Below are positions 17,741 through 25,048 of a stretch of DNA of 64,000 bases, one piece after another. Position 1 is the first letter of the stretch, and every line of letters begins with the position of its first letter. The DNA is from Silvibacterium acidisoli (GTDB lineage Bacteria; Acidobacteriota; Terriglobia; Terriglobales; Acidobacteriaceae): assembly GCA_022870745.1 (NCBI GenBank), contig CP085323.1, positions 1,860,001 through 1,924,000 on the forward strand. The letters run 5' to 3'. Both the position numbers and the translations under genes were made by a program. The notes beneath the pieces were generated by a model, which saw only the letters and a list, made by a program, of their open reading frames with translations, was not told the origin of the DNA and ran no database searches.

Positions 17741-17991
17741 GAAATGGATGCTAACCGGGGGTGCAAGAGATTGCAAGTTGATCAGATTTCCCGCGATTTT
17801 GATCCGCTCTGGACTCAAAATGGGAAAGCCTGCTCCTGCAACGAGTTGTCATTCTGGACACAGTGAGAACGGGTATTTCGCTTGACATCGCCTCGGCACT
17901 CGGCCAGGCGAGACATAAGTAGAGCCGGGCTTAAGCCCGTTGTTCTCACGGTGACGCCCCCAGATCCTGGGGAGCAAACAGTTGCCGACTC
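17741..17991. other. intergenic between zapA and the 6S RNA, with a REP-like palindrome
   Basis: No gene is seen. The perfect palindrome CGGGCTTAAGCCCG lies at 17926-17939 and resembles the repeats of the RAYT element at 37 kb. A short hairpin (CCCCAGATCCTGGGG, about 17957-17973) is well placed to end the zapA transcript. Confidence 0.5.
17748..17776 (-). promoter_or_regulatory. promoter of the 6S RNA candidate
   Basis: On the minus strand: TTGCAA (17776-17771), exactly 17 bases, TAGCAT (17753-17748), then 7 bases to a predicted start at 17740, matching the 5' end of the closing stem. Confidence 0.65.
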
Positions 17992-18372
17992 TTACCCTGC
18001 GCGGCGTCCGTCGCCCAGCACCGAATCGAGCAATCCGTTCAACGAGTTCGCACGGTTCCGGATCGCGTTCTGATTGCGGCGGGCATCGGAATCCTGCGCA
18101 TCCTGCTTCTGCTTGAGGGTCGCCAGCTCGTCAGCGATGTTCAACGCGGCAAGCACAGCCACGCGCAGCGAATCCACTGTCTTGCCATGGGAGGCGACAG
18201 CGCGCATCTTCGAGTCCACACGCTCGGCAAGAGCGCGAATGTATGCCGGGTCGTGTCCGCGAAGGTGGTAGGTCTGGTCGTAAATATCGACGCTGACAAA
18301 TTCGGGGCTTTCCATCTCCCCGCTATCGCTGAATCCCATCTGGCCCTGCTCCGGCTTGGTCGATTGCATCAT
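17992..18372 (-). CDS. zapA: cell division protein ZapA
   Basis: Binds FtsZ and bundles protofilaments at the Z ring. 126 residues from ATG 18372, preceded by AAAGGAG eleven bases upstream; an in-frame ATG at 18414 would add 14 residues but overlaps the previous gene and lacks a ribosome binding site. The ZapA domain is clear: VSVDIYDQTYHLRGHDPAYIRALAERVDSKM, then VDSLRVAVLAALNIADELATL, followed by a helical tail. It sits directly after a coiled-coil gene that may act with it at the division site, and upstream of the 6S RNA candidate. Confidence 0.88.
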   Translation of the reverse strand: MMQSTKPEQGQMGFSDSGEMESPEFVSVDIYDQTYHLRGHDPAYIRALAERVDSKMRAVASHGKTVDSLRVAVLAALNIADELATLKQKQDAQDSDARRNQNAIRNRANSLNGLLDSVLGDGRRAG

Positions 18373-18397
18373 CTGCGATCGGTCTCCTTTGGGGTAT

Positions 18398-18805
18398 TCA
18401 GGCAGTGATTTCATCCAGGTGCTTCAACAGCTTTTCAACGCGGCCACGGATGGTGTCGCGCTCATTGCTCAATGTGTCAATCTGTGAATGGGCGGAGGCA
18501 TTTTCATCGTTGAGCTGCGCCACCGTCTTCTCCGAATTTGCAAGCTGGTCTTCAAGCGTAATAATGCGCTGCTCGGCGTTCAGGCCACTCTCTTCCAGGC
18601 TCTGCACCGAGGCTTCGAGCGTCTCGACACGCTTGTCGGTCTCCTCGATGCGCTGTTCGGCTTCACGAACGCGCTGTTCCGCCGCAGATCTTGCCTCGCG
18701 CTCGCTCTTCAGCAACTCAACCGTGCGCAGAACCCGATGTTCGAGGGCGCTGAAGTCGTCGGCGGCGATAGAGATTTCCATTTCCTGCAGGGCGGGGCTA
18801 GACAT
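18398..18805 (-). CDS. coiled-coil protein, possible ZapB-like partner of ZapA
   Basis: 135 residues from ATG 18805 (AGGAG nine bases upstream); a longer frame to 18874 lacks support. After a short N-terminus (MSSPALQEMEISIAADDF) almost the whole chain is predicted coiled coil rich in Glu, Arg and Gln (for example RSAAEQRVREAEQRIEETDK). The gene precedes zapA with a 25-base gap, and the size, composition and context resemble ZapB, which is a pure coiled coil; the assignment is by context and composition only. Confidence 0.6.
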   Translation of the reverse strand: MSSPALQEMEISIAADDFSALEHRVLRTVELLKSEREARSAAEQRVREAEQRIEETDKRVETLEASVQSLEESGLNAEQRIITLEDQLANSEKTVAQLNDENASAHSQIDTLSNERDTIRGRVEKLLKHLDEITA

Positions 18806-18956
18806 GTACGGCATCTCCTGAAAACACGTGCTGTGCGTGTTTGGGTTCTCTGCGAAGTATAGCGCCGATGCCACGGTGGATGGAGCCGAAATATAATCTG
18901 GCGTGCTCTTCTGGATACTCAGGGCTCAGGATGAGACGGTCGACGCATCTCTGATG

Positions 18957-18987
18957 TTTGTCATTCCGAACGAAGTGTGGAATCTGC
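18957..18987 (+). repeat. dispersed repeat copy (GTCATTCCGAACGAAGTG type)
   Basis: TTTGTCATTCCGAACGAAGTG followed by GGAATCTGC. It is the same kind of sequence as the outer arms of the inverted repeat at 44.5 kb, and is found here between genes as a single diverged copy. Confidence 0.55.
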
Positions 18988-19050
18988 ACTTCGCTTCGCA
19001 CAGGATCGATGCTCTGCCGTAGCAAGACATCGGTAGCGCGGCAGATAGTG

Positions 19051-19068
19051 ACAGGGCTAAAGCCCTGT
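19051..19068. repeat. REP-like palindrome downstream of pheT
   Basis: ACAGGGCT AA AGCCCTGT, 17 bases after the pheT stop. It closely resembles the inner repeat of the RAYT element (GGGGCTAAAGCCC). It could also help end the pheT transcript. Confidence 0.6.
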
Positions 19069-19084
19069 CCTACCTTCTCGATGC

Positions 19085-21157
19085 TTACCCGCGCAGACGG
19101 CCGCCCAACGACTCCATCGCCGCGATCACCTTCTGCGAAAACTCCTGCAGCTCTTCCTCGCGCAGAGTGCGCTCAAGTGACTGGAAGACCGTTCCCAGCA
19201 GAAGCGAGTAATATCCCTCGGGGATCGACTTCGCCTCGCGCAGAATCTCCTTCGGCGCGAAGCTGCGCAGCTCGGCGATTCCGAGACCTTTGAGCGCGGC
19301 TTCGATCGAAGCCCACTCGACCGCACTCGGCACCAGCAGCGAGAAATCGCGCCGCACTGCCTGGAACTTCGAAAGCTCGGCAATCGCAGGCACGCGCAGG
19401 CTGCGCTGGTAGATGCGGTCGGCGAAGATCTCTCCAACAAAGATCGCCTGTTTGAGCTTGCGGCGTTCGGCCTCGACCGGGTGAAGTTGGCCGAAGAAGC
19501 CGGCCGGCTCGCCATCCACGGTCACGCGCGCGCTGCGGCCCGGATGCAGCCACTTCGGCAGCCCTTCGCGATCGTACTTCACTTCCGCAGTTGCAAATTT
19601 GCCCAGCAGCGTCTCGATCGTGCCTTTCACGTCGTAGAAGCTGACCTCGCCCTCTCCAAACGCACGGCCCGATGCCCCAATAGCCAGCGCCGGACGCTCG
19701 TTCACCTGCGCGGTGCTGCCGGTGAAGGCCGTGCCCAGCTCGTAGAGCACCACATCTTCGACGTCACGGTTCAGATTCAGCGCCAGCATGGTCAGCATGC
19801 CCGGCACCAGCGAAGGACGCAGCATGCCTGCCTCTTCGCTCAGCGGATTGCCCATCGCCACGCAGACATTCGTCTCGGGAGCAAAGAGCTCGGCATCGCT
19901 GGCCGCGCAGAAGGTGGACGAGATCGCCTCCGTCCAGCCCAGCGCCAGCAGCGTGCGGCGGATGGTCGTTTCCTTTTCAGCCCACGGCAGCTCGACGACC
20001 GAGCCCGAGAATGCTGGCAGTGTGTTCTGGAAGCGGTTGTAGCCGTAGACGCGGGCGATCTCTTCGATCAGGTCGATCTCGCGTTCGAGGTCCAGCCGCC
20101 AGCTTGGCAGCGTAACGTCGTACTCGCCTTCCGTCTTTGTCGAGAGGCCGCAGCCGAGTCCAGTGAGGATCGTCTCCGCCGTTGCGGTCGAGATGCCAGC
20201 AGCATCTTCCGTCGCACCCAGCAGGCGAACGATTTCGCTCGTGCTGAAGTGGATGCTTGAGCGGTTCGCCGTGCGCTTCTGAATCGCCGGCACGATCACG
20301 TCGACCATCTCGCCTACCTGCTCGCCGCCTGCCTCAAGCAGAATGCGGCTGACCAGCGCCGAGGCCACCGGCGGAGCGTTGAAGTCGGCTCCTCGCTCGA
20401 AGCGGTGCGAGGCGTCGGTGTGGATCAGGTGGCGCTTGGAGCTGCGGCGAATGCTCGCCGTATCGAACCACGCTGCCTCCACCAGCACGTTCTTCGTCTC
20501 GGAGGTGATGCGCGAATCCCAGCCACCCATCACCCCGGCAAGACCGAGAGCTTTCTTTTCGTCGGCAACGACCAGGTCTTCGGGATCGAGCGTGCGCTCG
20601 ACTTCGTCCAGGGTCTTGAGCTTCTCGCCCTTGTAAGCGCGGCGAACAACGATCGCTCCCTCAACCTTGTCGAGGTCGAAGGCGTGCGTCGGCTGGCCCA
20701 TCCCCAGCATGACGTAGTTGGTCGCGTCGACGGCATTCGAGATCTGCTTCTGCCCGAGCAGACCGAAGTGCTGCGCAACGATTCCATCTGACGGACGGAT
20801 TGTCACACCGCGCAGCACCCGAGCCGTGAAGCGTCCGCAAAGCTCGGGAGCCTCGATGCGTACCGGATAGCCTTCGCCGGGCTGCGCCGCAGGCAGGCTC
20901 GTCTCGAGCGCCGCCAGCTTCAGTCCATAAATGATGGCCGCCTCGCGCGCGACTCCGTAATGGTTCATGGCATCGACGCGGTTGGTGGTGATGTCCATCT
21001 CAAAGAGCGAGCCGTTACCTTTGCCAAGGTCATTCGTTCCCAGGTCAAAAACGCCTTCGACGGCGATGCCGCGCAGGGTCAGGTCGTCGGCAAGCTGACG
21101 GTCAGAAACAGTGAGGCCGGGAAGATAGGCGCGCAGCCATTTGGTAAGAATCTTCAT
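19085..21157 (-). CDS. pheT: phenylalanine-tRNA ligase beta subunit, lacking the N-terminal tRNA-binding OB domain
   Basis: Beta subunit of the (alpha-beta)2 phenylalanyl-tRNA synthetase, with the editing domain. 690 residues, about 100 shorter than usual. N-terminal B1-like part (KILTKWLRAYLPGLTVSDRQLADDLTLRGIAVEGV) leads after only about 20 residues to FEMDITTNRVDAMNHYGVARE, so the EMAP-II-like B2 domain is missing. B3/B4 editing domain, B5 and the catalytic-like domain follow (SWRLDLEREIDLIEEIARVYGYN), and the FDX-ACB anticodon-binding domain closes the chain. Two bases after the membrane-protein gene; third gene of the pheS operon. Confidence 0.93.
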   Translation of the reverse strand: MKILTKWLRAYLPGLTVSDRQLADDLTLRGIAVEGVFDLGTNDLGKGNGSLFEMDITTNRVDAMNHYGVAREAAIIYGLKLAALETSLPAAQPGEGYPVRIEAPELCGRFTARVLRGVTIRPSDGIVAQHFGLLGQKQISNAVDATNYVMLGMGQPTHAFDLDKVEGAIVVRRAYKGEKLKTLDEVERTLDPEDLVVADEKKALGLAGVMGGWDSRITSETKNVLVEAAWFDTASIRRSSKRHLIHTDASHRFERGADFNAPPVASALVSRILLEAGGEQVGEMVDVIVPAIQKRTANRSSIHFSTSEIVRLLGATEDAAGISTATAETILTGLGCGLSTKTEGEYDVTLPSWRLDLEREIDLIEEIARVYGYNRFQNTLPAFSGSVVELPWAEKETTIRRTLLALGWTEAISSTFCAASDAELFAPETNVCVAMGNPLSEEAGMLRPSLVPGMLTMLALNLNRDVEDVVLYELGTAFTGSTAQVNERPALAIGASGRAFGEGEVSFYDVKGTIETLLGKFATAEVKYDREGLPKWLHPGRSARVTVDGEPAGFFGQLHPVEAERRKLKQAIFVGEIFADRIYQRSLRVPAIAELSKFQAVRRDFSLLVPSAVEWASIEAALKGLGIAELRSFAPKEILREAKSIPEGYYSLLLGTVFQSLERTLREEELQEFSQKVIAAMESLGGRLRG

Positions 21158-21159
21158 GC

Positions 21160-21780
21160 TTAATTCGTTGCTTTCTTCTTATTCGTCAGCCAGTACATGG
21201 GCACAAATGCAGCCAGGGAGAAGGCTAGGCAGCCAAACAGGGGACTGGTGTAGCCGAACTGCGGCAGGCAACCCTGCAGGGCCGCTCCGGTAATCGGCGT
21301 CTGCGTCAGGTTGCAGGCATTGCCGAAGAAGACCGTAAACAGGTCAGAGAACTTGGCATTGCCGTTGACCAGTACGCTGTGCCCGACCTTGATCCACCAC
21401 TCACCTACTCCATACAGGAACCAGGCCGAAGCCACTACCCAGGTCCATGCCTGCGCCTTCTTCCATGACGGCATACGGCGCGGAGCGGGCGTTCCTGGAA
21501 TCAGCAGAAACAGGTGCAGCAGCAGAACCGCCAGCACTCCGCCGGAGAAACCTGCGATCAGGCTGAAGTCGAGCGGATGGCGCACAAAGAAGCTGGTTAT
21601 GAATGCGCCCGGCTCCGGGTGCAGCTTGCGATAGCTGAAGCTGATGACCCAGCGAACGAGGTAGTTCGTTACCAGGTAAACCGGCACCTGCAGCAACCAC
21701 TTGCCCAGCCAGATGGCTCTCTGCTTCGAATCGTCCAAACGTACTTCGTCCTGGTTCATGCGAACTGCTCCCCCGCTCAC
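21160..21780 (-). CDS. integral membrane protein of unknown function inside the pheST operon
   Basis: 206 residues with about four membrane segments: WLLQVPVYLVTNYLVRWVISF, FSLIAGFSGGVLAVLLLHLFLLI, AWTWVVASAWFLYGVGEWW, and PLFGCLAFSLAAFVPMYW, with two Cys in the last loop (NACNLTQ, LQGCLPQ). GTG start 21780 overlaps the pheS stop (GTGA); an ATG at 21759 is an alternative. The stop lies two bases before pheT. I do not recognise the family. Its tight coupling to both synthetase genes shows only that it is co-expressed with them. Confidence 0.75.
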   Translation of the reverse strand: MSGGAVRMNQDEVRLDDSKQRAIWLGKWLLQVPVYLVTNYLVRWVISFSYRKLHPEPGAFITSFFVRHPLDFSLIAGFSGGVLAVLLLHLFLLIPGTPAPRRMPSWKKAQAWTWVVASAWFLYGVGEWWIKVGHSVLVNGNAKFSDLFTVFFGNACNLTQTPITGAALQGCLPQFGYTSPLFGCLAFSLAAFVPMYWLTNKKKATN

Positions 21781-22892
21781 GCGAACTGCTCCAGGAAGCG
21801 CACATCGCCCGAGTAAAGCAGGCCAATGTCGCTGATTCCATACTTCATCATCGCAATGCGATCGATGCCCATGCCGAAGGCGAATCCGCTGATCTTCTTC
21901 GGGTCATAGGCCGGCTGCTTTTCCTGCACGAAGCCAAAGACCGCGGGGTCGACCATGCCGCAACCCAGCAGCTCGATCCAGCCGGAGTGCTTGCACTTGC
22001 GGCAGCCCTTGCCACCGCAGAACGGGCAGCTGATCTGAACGTCTGCCGAAGGCTCAGTAAAGGGGAAGAACGACGGAAAGAAGCGCGTCTTCACGCTCGA
22101 GCCGAAGAGCTCCTTCATGGCGTGGTCGAGCGTGCCCTTGAGATCACTGAACGTAATGTTGGTATCGACGCACAGCCCCTCGATCTGGTGGAAGATCGGC
22201 GAATGCGTAGCGTCGGCCGCGTCGTTGCGATGCACCTTGCCAGGGATGACGATGCGCACCGGGGGAGGCTGCTGCTCCATGGTGCGGATCTGGACAGGCG
22301 AAGTGTGCGTACGCATCAGCAGGCGCTCGCGCAGCGGCTTCTGCTCCTGCGCGGCGACGACCAGCGTGTCCTGGGTATCGCGTGCCGGGTGGCCCGGCGG
22401 AAAATTCAGCGACTCGAAGTTGTAGAAGTCGGTCTCGACCTCGGGCCCCACGCCAACCGAATAGCCCATGCGCGCAAAGATCGCAACCAGCTCGTTGAGC
22501 GTCTTCACCAGCGGATGCTCCGCCCCCGGCTTGGCGCCGGTGCCGGGCAGGGAGATGTCGATGACGTCGATCTCGAGCGCACTCGACGCGGACGCGTTGC
22601 CTGCATTCTCAAGCTGCTGCTCGATCTCGGCCTTGAGCACGTTGAAGCGCTGGCCAATAAGCTTTTTCGCCTCAACCGGAGCCGATTTGAGCCAGGCATC
22701 GCTGATGGCCTTCAGCCGGCCCTGCTTGCGGCCCAGCCATTGCAGACGAAAGGCCTCGACCGACTCGGGCGTGGCAAGCGCAGCAGCCGAAGCAGCCACT
22801 TCGCTCGAGATAGCAGCAAAGGCCTGATCGAGTTCGGCCTCGGAATAGCCGGAAAGCTGGGGGATCGATTCCCCGGAAAGAGTCTCAGACAT
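21777..22892 (-). CDS. pheS: phenylalanine-tRNA ligase alpha subunit
   Basis: Catalytic alpha subunit. 371 residues: N-terminal coiled-coil tRNA-binding arm (about 1-100), then class II motifs. Motif 2 region: LLMRTHTSPVQIRTM and IPGKVHRNDAADATHSPIFHQIEGL; substrate region: FFPSFFPFTEPSADVQISCP; motif 3: GFAFGMGIDRIAMMKYGISDI. A Cys-rich insert with CPFCGGKGCRKCKHSGWIE could bind zinc, as in related synthetases. First gene of the pheS-membrane protein-pheT operon, driven from a promoter shared head-to-head with the small plus-strand gene at 22939. Confidence 0.95.
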   Translation of the reverse strand: MSETLSGESIPQLSGYSEAELDQAFAAISSEVAASAAALATPESVEAFRLQWLGRKQGRLKAISDAWLKSAPVEAKKLIGQRFNVLKAEIEQQLENAGNASASSALEIDVIDISLPGTGAKPGAEHPLVKTLNELVAIFARMGYSVGVGPEVETDFYNFESLNFPPGHPARDTQDTLVVAAQEQKPLRERLLMRTHTSPVQIRTMEQQPPPVRIVIPGKVHRNDAADATHSPIFHQIEGLCVDTNITFSDLKGTLDHAMKELFGSSVKTRFFPSFFPFTEPSADVQISCPFCGGKGCRKCKHSGWIELLGCGMVDPAVFGFVQEKQPAYDPKKISGFAFGMGIDRIAMMKYGISDIGLLYSGDVRFLEQFA

Positions 22893-22921
22893 AGTCTCTT
22901 TGAGGATAAATCAGGCGCCCG

Positions 22922-22929
22922 GTTATACT
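22922..22929. promoter_or_regulatory. overlapping divergent -10 boxes between pheS and a small plus-strand gene
   Basis: GTTATACT reads TATACT on the plus strand (22924-22929) and TATAAC on the minus strand (22927-22922). One near-symmetric element could therefore serve both directions: pheS leftward with a leader of about 25 bases, and the small ORF rightward almost leaderless. Confidence 0.5.
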
Positions 22930-22938
22930 GCGGCAGAC

Positions 22939-23199
22939 GTGATCCGCAACCGGCACAATTCGGTCCTCCGTACACTTGCCGTCATCGCAATGCTGATCAT
23001 GCTGGCGTCCCTGCTGGTCCCGCATCTTCATGCAGATCACCTCACGCCGTGCCTTGCAGCCGTCACGATGCTGCTGATCGAAACCCTCCCGCTGATGCAG
23101 CGCATCCAGGGATGGAGCGATCCGGATCACGGTTCCCTGCCCGATTCTCCTACCCCGCACGCCAGCTTCCAGCGCCCTCCGCCCTTTTTAGCAGTCTGA
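22939..23199 (+). CDS. small protein with two hydrophobic segments, unknown function
   Basis: 86 residues from a GTG at 22939; the longer TTG start at 22900 would cross the pheS promoter. A basic N-terminus (IRNRHNSVLR) precedes a hydrophobic segment (TLAVIAMLIMLASLLVP) that could be a signal peptide or anchor, then HLHADHLTP, a second hydrophobic stretch and a Pro-rich tail. The His-rich HLHADH after the first segment is reminiscent of small DUF2946-like proteins, but this is a weak resemblance. Coding status is moderately supported by the adjacent -10 box. Confidence 0.45.
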   Translation: MIRNRHNSVLRTLAVIAMLIMLASLLVPHLHADHLTPCLAAVTMLLIETLPLMQRIQGWSDPDHGSLPDSPTPHASFQRPPPFLAV

Positions 23200-23285
23200 T
23201 CGCAAGCATTTACGGGAGCTCAGGCAGCTTTGAGGCTGCTCAGCGTCGTTACGCGACCCTGCACGCGAAAACAGCGAAGGTATTC

Positions 23286-23627
23286 ATGGATTTTTTTATG
23301 GTGTTGGTCGGTGGGCTTATCGCCTACGTGGGTCTGATTCTGGCCGTTTTTGTATTCCAGCGCGCCAAATGGAGGCGCAACAAGGGTCTCGGCAAAAAGC
23401 GCTGGGGCTTTTATCCAAGCACTACAGCCCTTGGAAATGCTTTCCAGACCCTCCAGCTATTTGCCCAGCCCGAGGTCCGCTATGTTCTTCAGGAAAAAGA
23501 GACCGACGACGTAGAGAAAGACGATGAGGACGATCCCGAACATCCGGAGAGATATCTCAACCGCCAGCTTCGACGAATTCGTAACGGTGAGGAGGTCGGG
23601 GTATTGAAAATCCGAAAGGGCAGATAA
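23286..23627 (+). CDS. single-span membrane protein with acidic cytoplasmic tail
   Basis: 113 residues from ATG 23286. N-terminal membrane segment (MVLVGGLIAYVGLILAVFVF), then a basic stretch (QRAKWRRNKGLGKKRWGFY), a GNAFQTLQLFAQPEVRYVLQE segment and a very acidic stretch (DDVEKDDEDDPEHPERYLN), ending basic. No known domain recognised. Upstream frames reaching back to 21987 are antisense to pheS and rejected. Confidence 0.6.
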   Translation: MDFFMVLVGGLIAYVGLILAVFVFQRAKWRRNKGLGKKRWGFYPSTTALGNAFQTLQLFAQPEVRYVLQEKETDDVEKDDEDDPEHPERYLNRQLRRIRNGEEVGVLKIRKGR

Positions 23628-23673
23628 AGTCTGCTCGGCTATTTACGAACAAGGCCGTGGGAACCATGCCAAA

Positions 23674-23952
23674 CTACGGCCAGCGCTGTGCTCCATGCAG
23701 AATGCGGAGCAGATCTACTCTGTCGTTTCGAACACGATAGATCGCAAGAAACGGCAGATCAGGAAGAACCAGCTCGCGCGTCCCCTGTTTACGCCCCGGT
23801 CTGCCCAGGAGCGGCATCTTTTCGAGAGAATCAAGGGCGATGGAAATCTGTTCCGCTGTCTGCCGTCCGCGAAATAGACCAAAATGAGCATCAGTGTAGT
23901 CGCAAATCTTCGCAAAATCCCGAAACGCCGGGCTCGTCCAGTGAACCTGCAT
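23674..23952 (-). CDS. RelE/ParE-family toxin
   Basis: 92 residues with the RelE/ParE fold signature: VHWTSPAFRDFAKICDYTDAHFG at the N-terminus, MPLLGRPGRKQGTRELVLPDLPFLAIYRV in the middle and VDLLRILHGAQRWP at the end, which is the classic ParE C-terminal strand motif (I-hHxxQ-W). ParE members poison DNA gyrase; RelE members cut mRNA on the ribosome; which applies here is unknown, though the sequence is closer to ParE. It begins within the TGATG overlap with the antitoxin gene. Confidence 0.85.
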   Translation of the reverse strand: MQVHWTSPAFRDFAKICDYTDAHFGLFRGRQTAEQISIALDSLEKMPLLGRPGRKQGTRELVLPDLPFLAIYRVRNDRVDLLRILHGAQRWP

Positions 23953-24176
23953 CAGCGCTGGTAGCGGCGATCCAGAAAAGCTTTCACCGCGGCTTGATCC
24001 ACGAAGTCTCCGCGATCCGCCGCATCCTCACCCTTCTGCACTTCACCGAGAAACCAGCCTTCGTAAGCAACCAGACGCTCAATGGCTTCCACAGCCAGAG
24101 CCTCGCTGTTTTGGCCGCGGTTGGCCGCCAGTTCCGAAAGCTTGCTTTCGAGGGATGCTGAAAGATGAACTTCCAT
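23952..24176 (-). CDS. antitoxin of the RelE/ParE pair
   Basis: 74 residues from ATG 24176: a short N-terminal strand then helices (MEVHLSASLESKLSELAANRG, EALAVEAIERLVAYE), typical of a ribbon-helix-helix-like antitoxin, followed by an acidic linker and AVKAFLDRRYQR, which would wrap the toxin. Immediately upstream on the minus strand are TTGACA, 17 bases and TACGCT, about six bases before the ATG, so the longer GTG-started frame is unlikely and the message may be leaderless. Its TGA overlaps the toxin ATG by one base. Confidence 0.8.
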   Translation of the reverse strand: MEVHLSASLESKLSELAANRGQNSEALAVEAIERLVAYEGWFLGEVQKGEDAADRGDFVDQAAVKAFLDRRYQR

Positions 24177-24248
24177 GCTTTGAGCGTAGAAACCCTTTGG
24201 GGGCGTGTCAACCGCTTTCACGCAAGGGATGGATACCGTTACCTGCGG

Positions 24249-24986
24249 CTACTTCATTGGAGCCGGTACGCCCAAATAGGCCAGAAATGCCCGCGTCATC
24301 TCTTTGCGAAGAGCCTGATCGTTCTTCGGCAGGCTGTCTTTCCAGTAGTTGGGGTCGGGGATGGTCACGATGACCTCCTGCAGGGTGCTGATCATCATCG
24401 TTAGACCCAGGGAGACAGCGACTCTTGGCTCCGGATGGGGGATCGCCTGGGCGTTGGTCATCAGCAGGCCGACCAGCCGATTGTTGAAGCGCTTTTCGAG
24501 GCGCGTGATTTTCTTCCAGAAATCCGTCCCCTGTTTGCTGAGGACGAACTGGCGCATGGCGTAAAGAAGTCTGGCATTTGTCCGAAAGCTTACAACCAGC
24601 GAATGAACAAGCTGATTGACGAAAACCGGCAGCGGGATCTGGTGTGCCATCTCCTGCGTCAGGCCATTACGCAGGTGTTCTTCCTGGTTTTCGTAAATAT
24701 CGAGGATGACGGATTCGAGCAGGGCATCTTTGTCGCTGAAGCGGCGATAGATAGCGCCCGGAGTCAGCCCGGCATGCGCGGCAATGCGGGGGATGGTCGT
24801 TCCGTCGAGGCCATGCTGCCCAAGCACCTCGGTGGCGGCTTTGCGCATACGGCGCAGCGACTCGCGGCTGCGTTCCTGCTGCGGCGCCAGTTCGTCCGTT
24901 TCCGGTGCGCGCTTCTTTGAAGCCTTCTTTGCCGAAATGCTTCTCGGTTTTTCCGTTGCTGTCTTCTTCGCCGGCATTGCTGTCAT
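24249..24986 (-). CDS. TetR-family transcriptional regulator
   Basis: 245 residues from ATG 24986; an in-frame start at 25196 would run through the divergent promoter and operator and is rejected. A Lys/Ala-rich N-terminal tail (about 1-30) precedes the TetR helix-turn-helix: RRMRKAATEVLGQHGLDGTTIPRIAAHAGLTPGAIYRRFSDKDAL (positions about 45-90). The C-terminal ligand domain is not recognised. Divergent from the MFS gene, with an operator overlapping the MFS -10 box, so it most likely represses that exporter. Confidence 0.87.
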   Translation of the reverse strand: MTAMPAKKTATEKPRSISAKKASKKRAPETDELAPQQERSRESLRRMRKAATEVLGQHGLDGTTIPRIAAHAGLTPGAIYRRFSDKDALLESVILDIYENQEEHLRNGLTQEMAHQIPLPVFVNQLVHSLVVSFRTNARLLYAMRQFVLSKQGTDFWKKITRLEKRFNNRLVGLLMTNAQAIPHPEPRVAVSLGLTMMISTLQEVIVTIPDPNYWKDSLPKNDQALRKEMTRAFLAYLGVPAPMK

Positions 24987-24993
24987 TTCTATC

Positions 24994-25040
24994 TTGACAT
25001 CTCTAAAACGTAAACGTAAATTCACGTTTACATAAAGGAG
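24994..25040 (+). promoter_or_regulatory. MFS promoter with TetR-type operator and strong ribosome binding site
   Basis: TTGACA (24994-24999), 17 bases, TAAATT (25017-25022). The inverted repeat GTAAACGT-N6-ACGTTTAC at 25010-25031 covers the -10 region. AAAGGAG (25034-25040) lies 8 bases before the ATG at 25049. Confidence 0.75.
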
Positions 25041-25048
25041 CGGCACGC

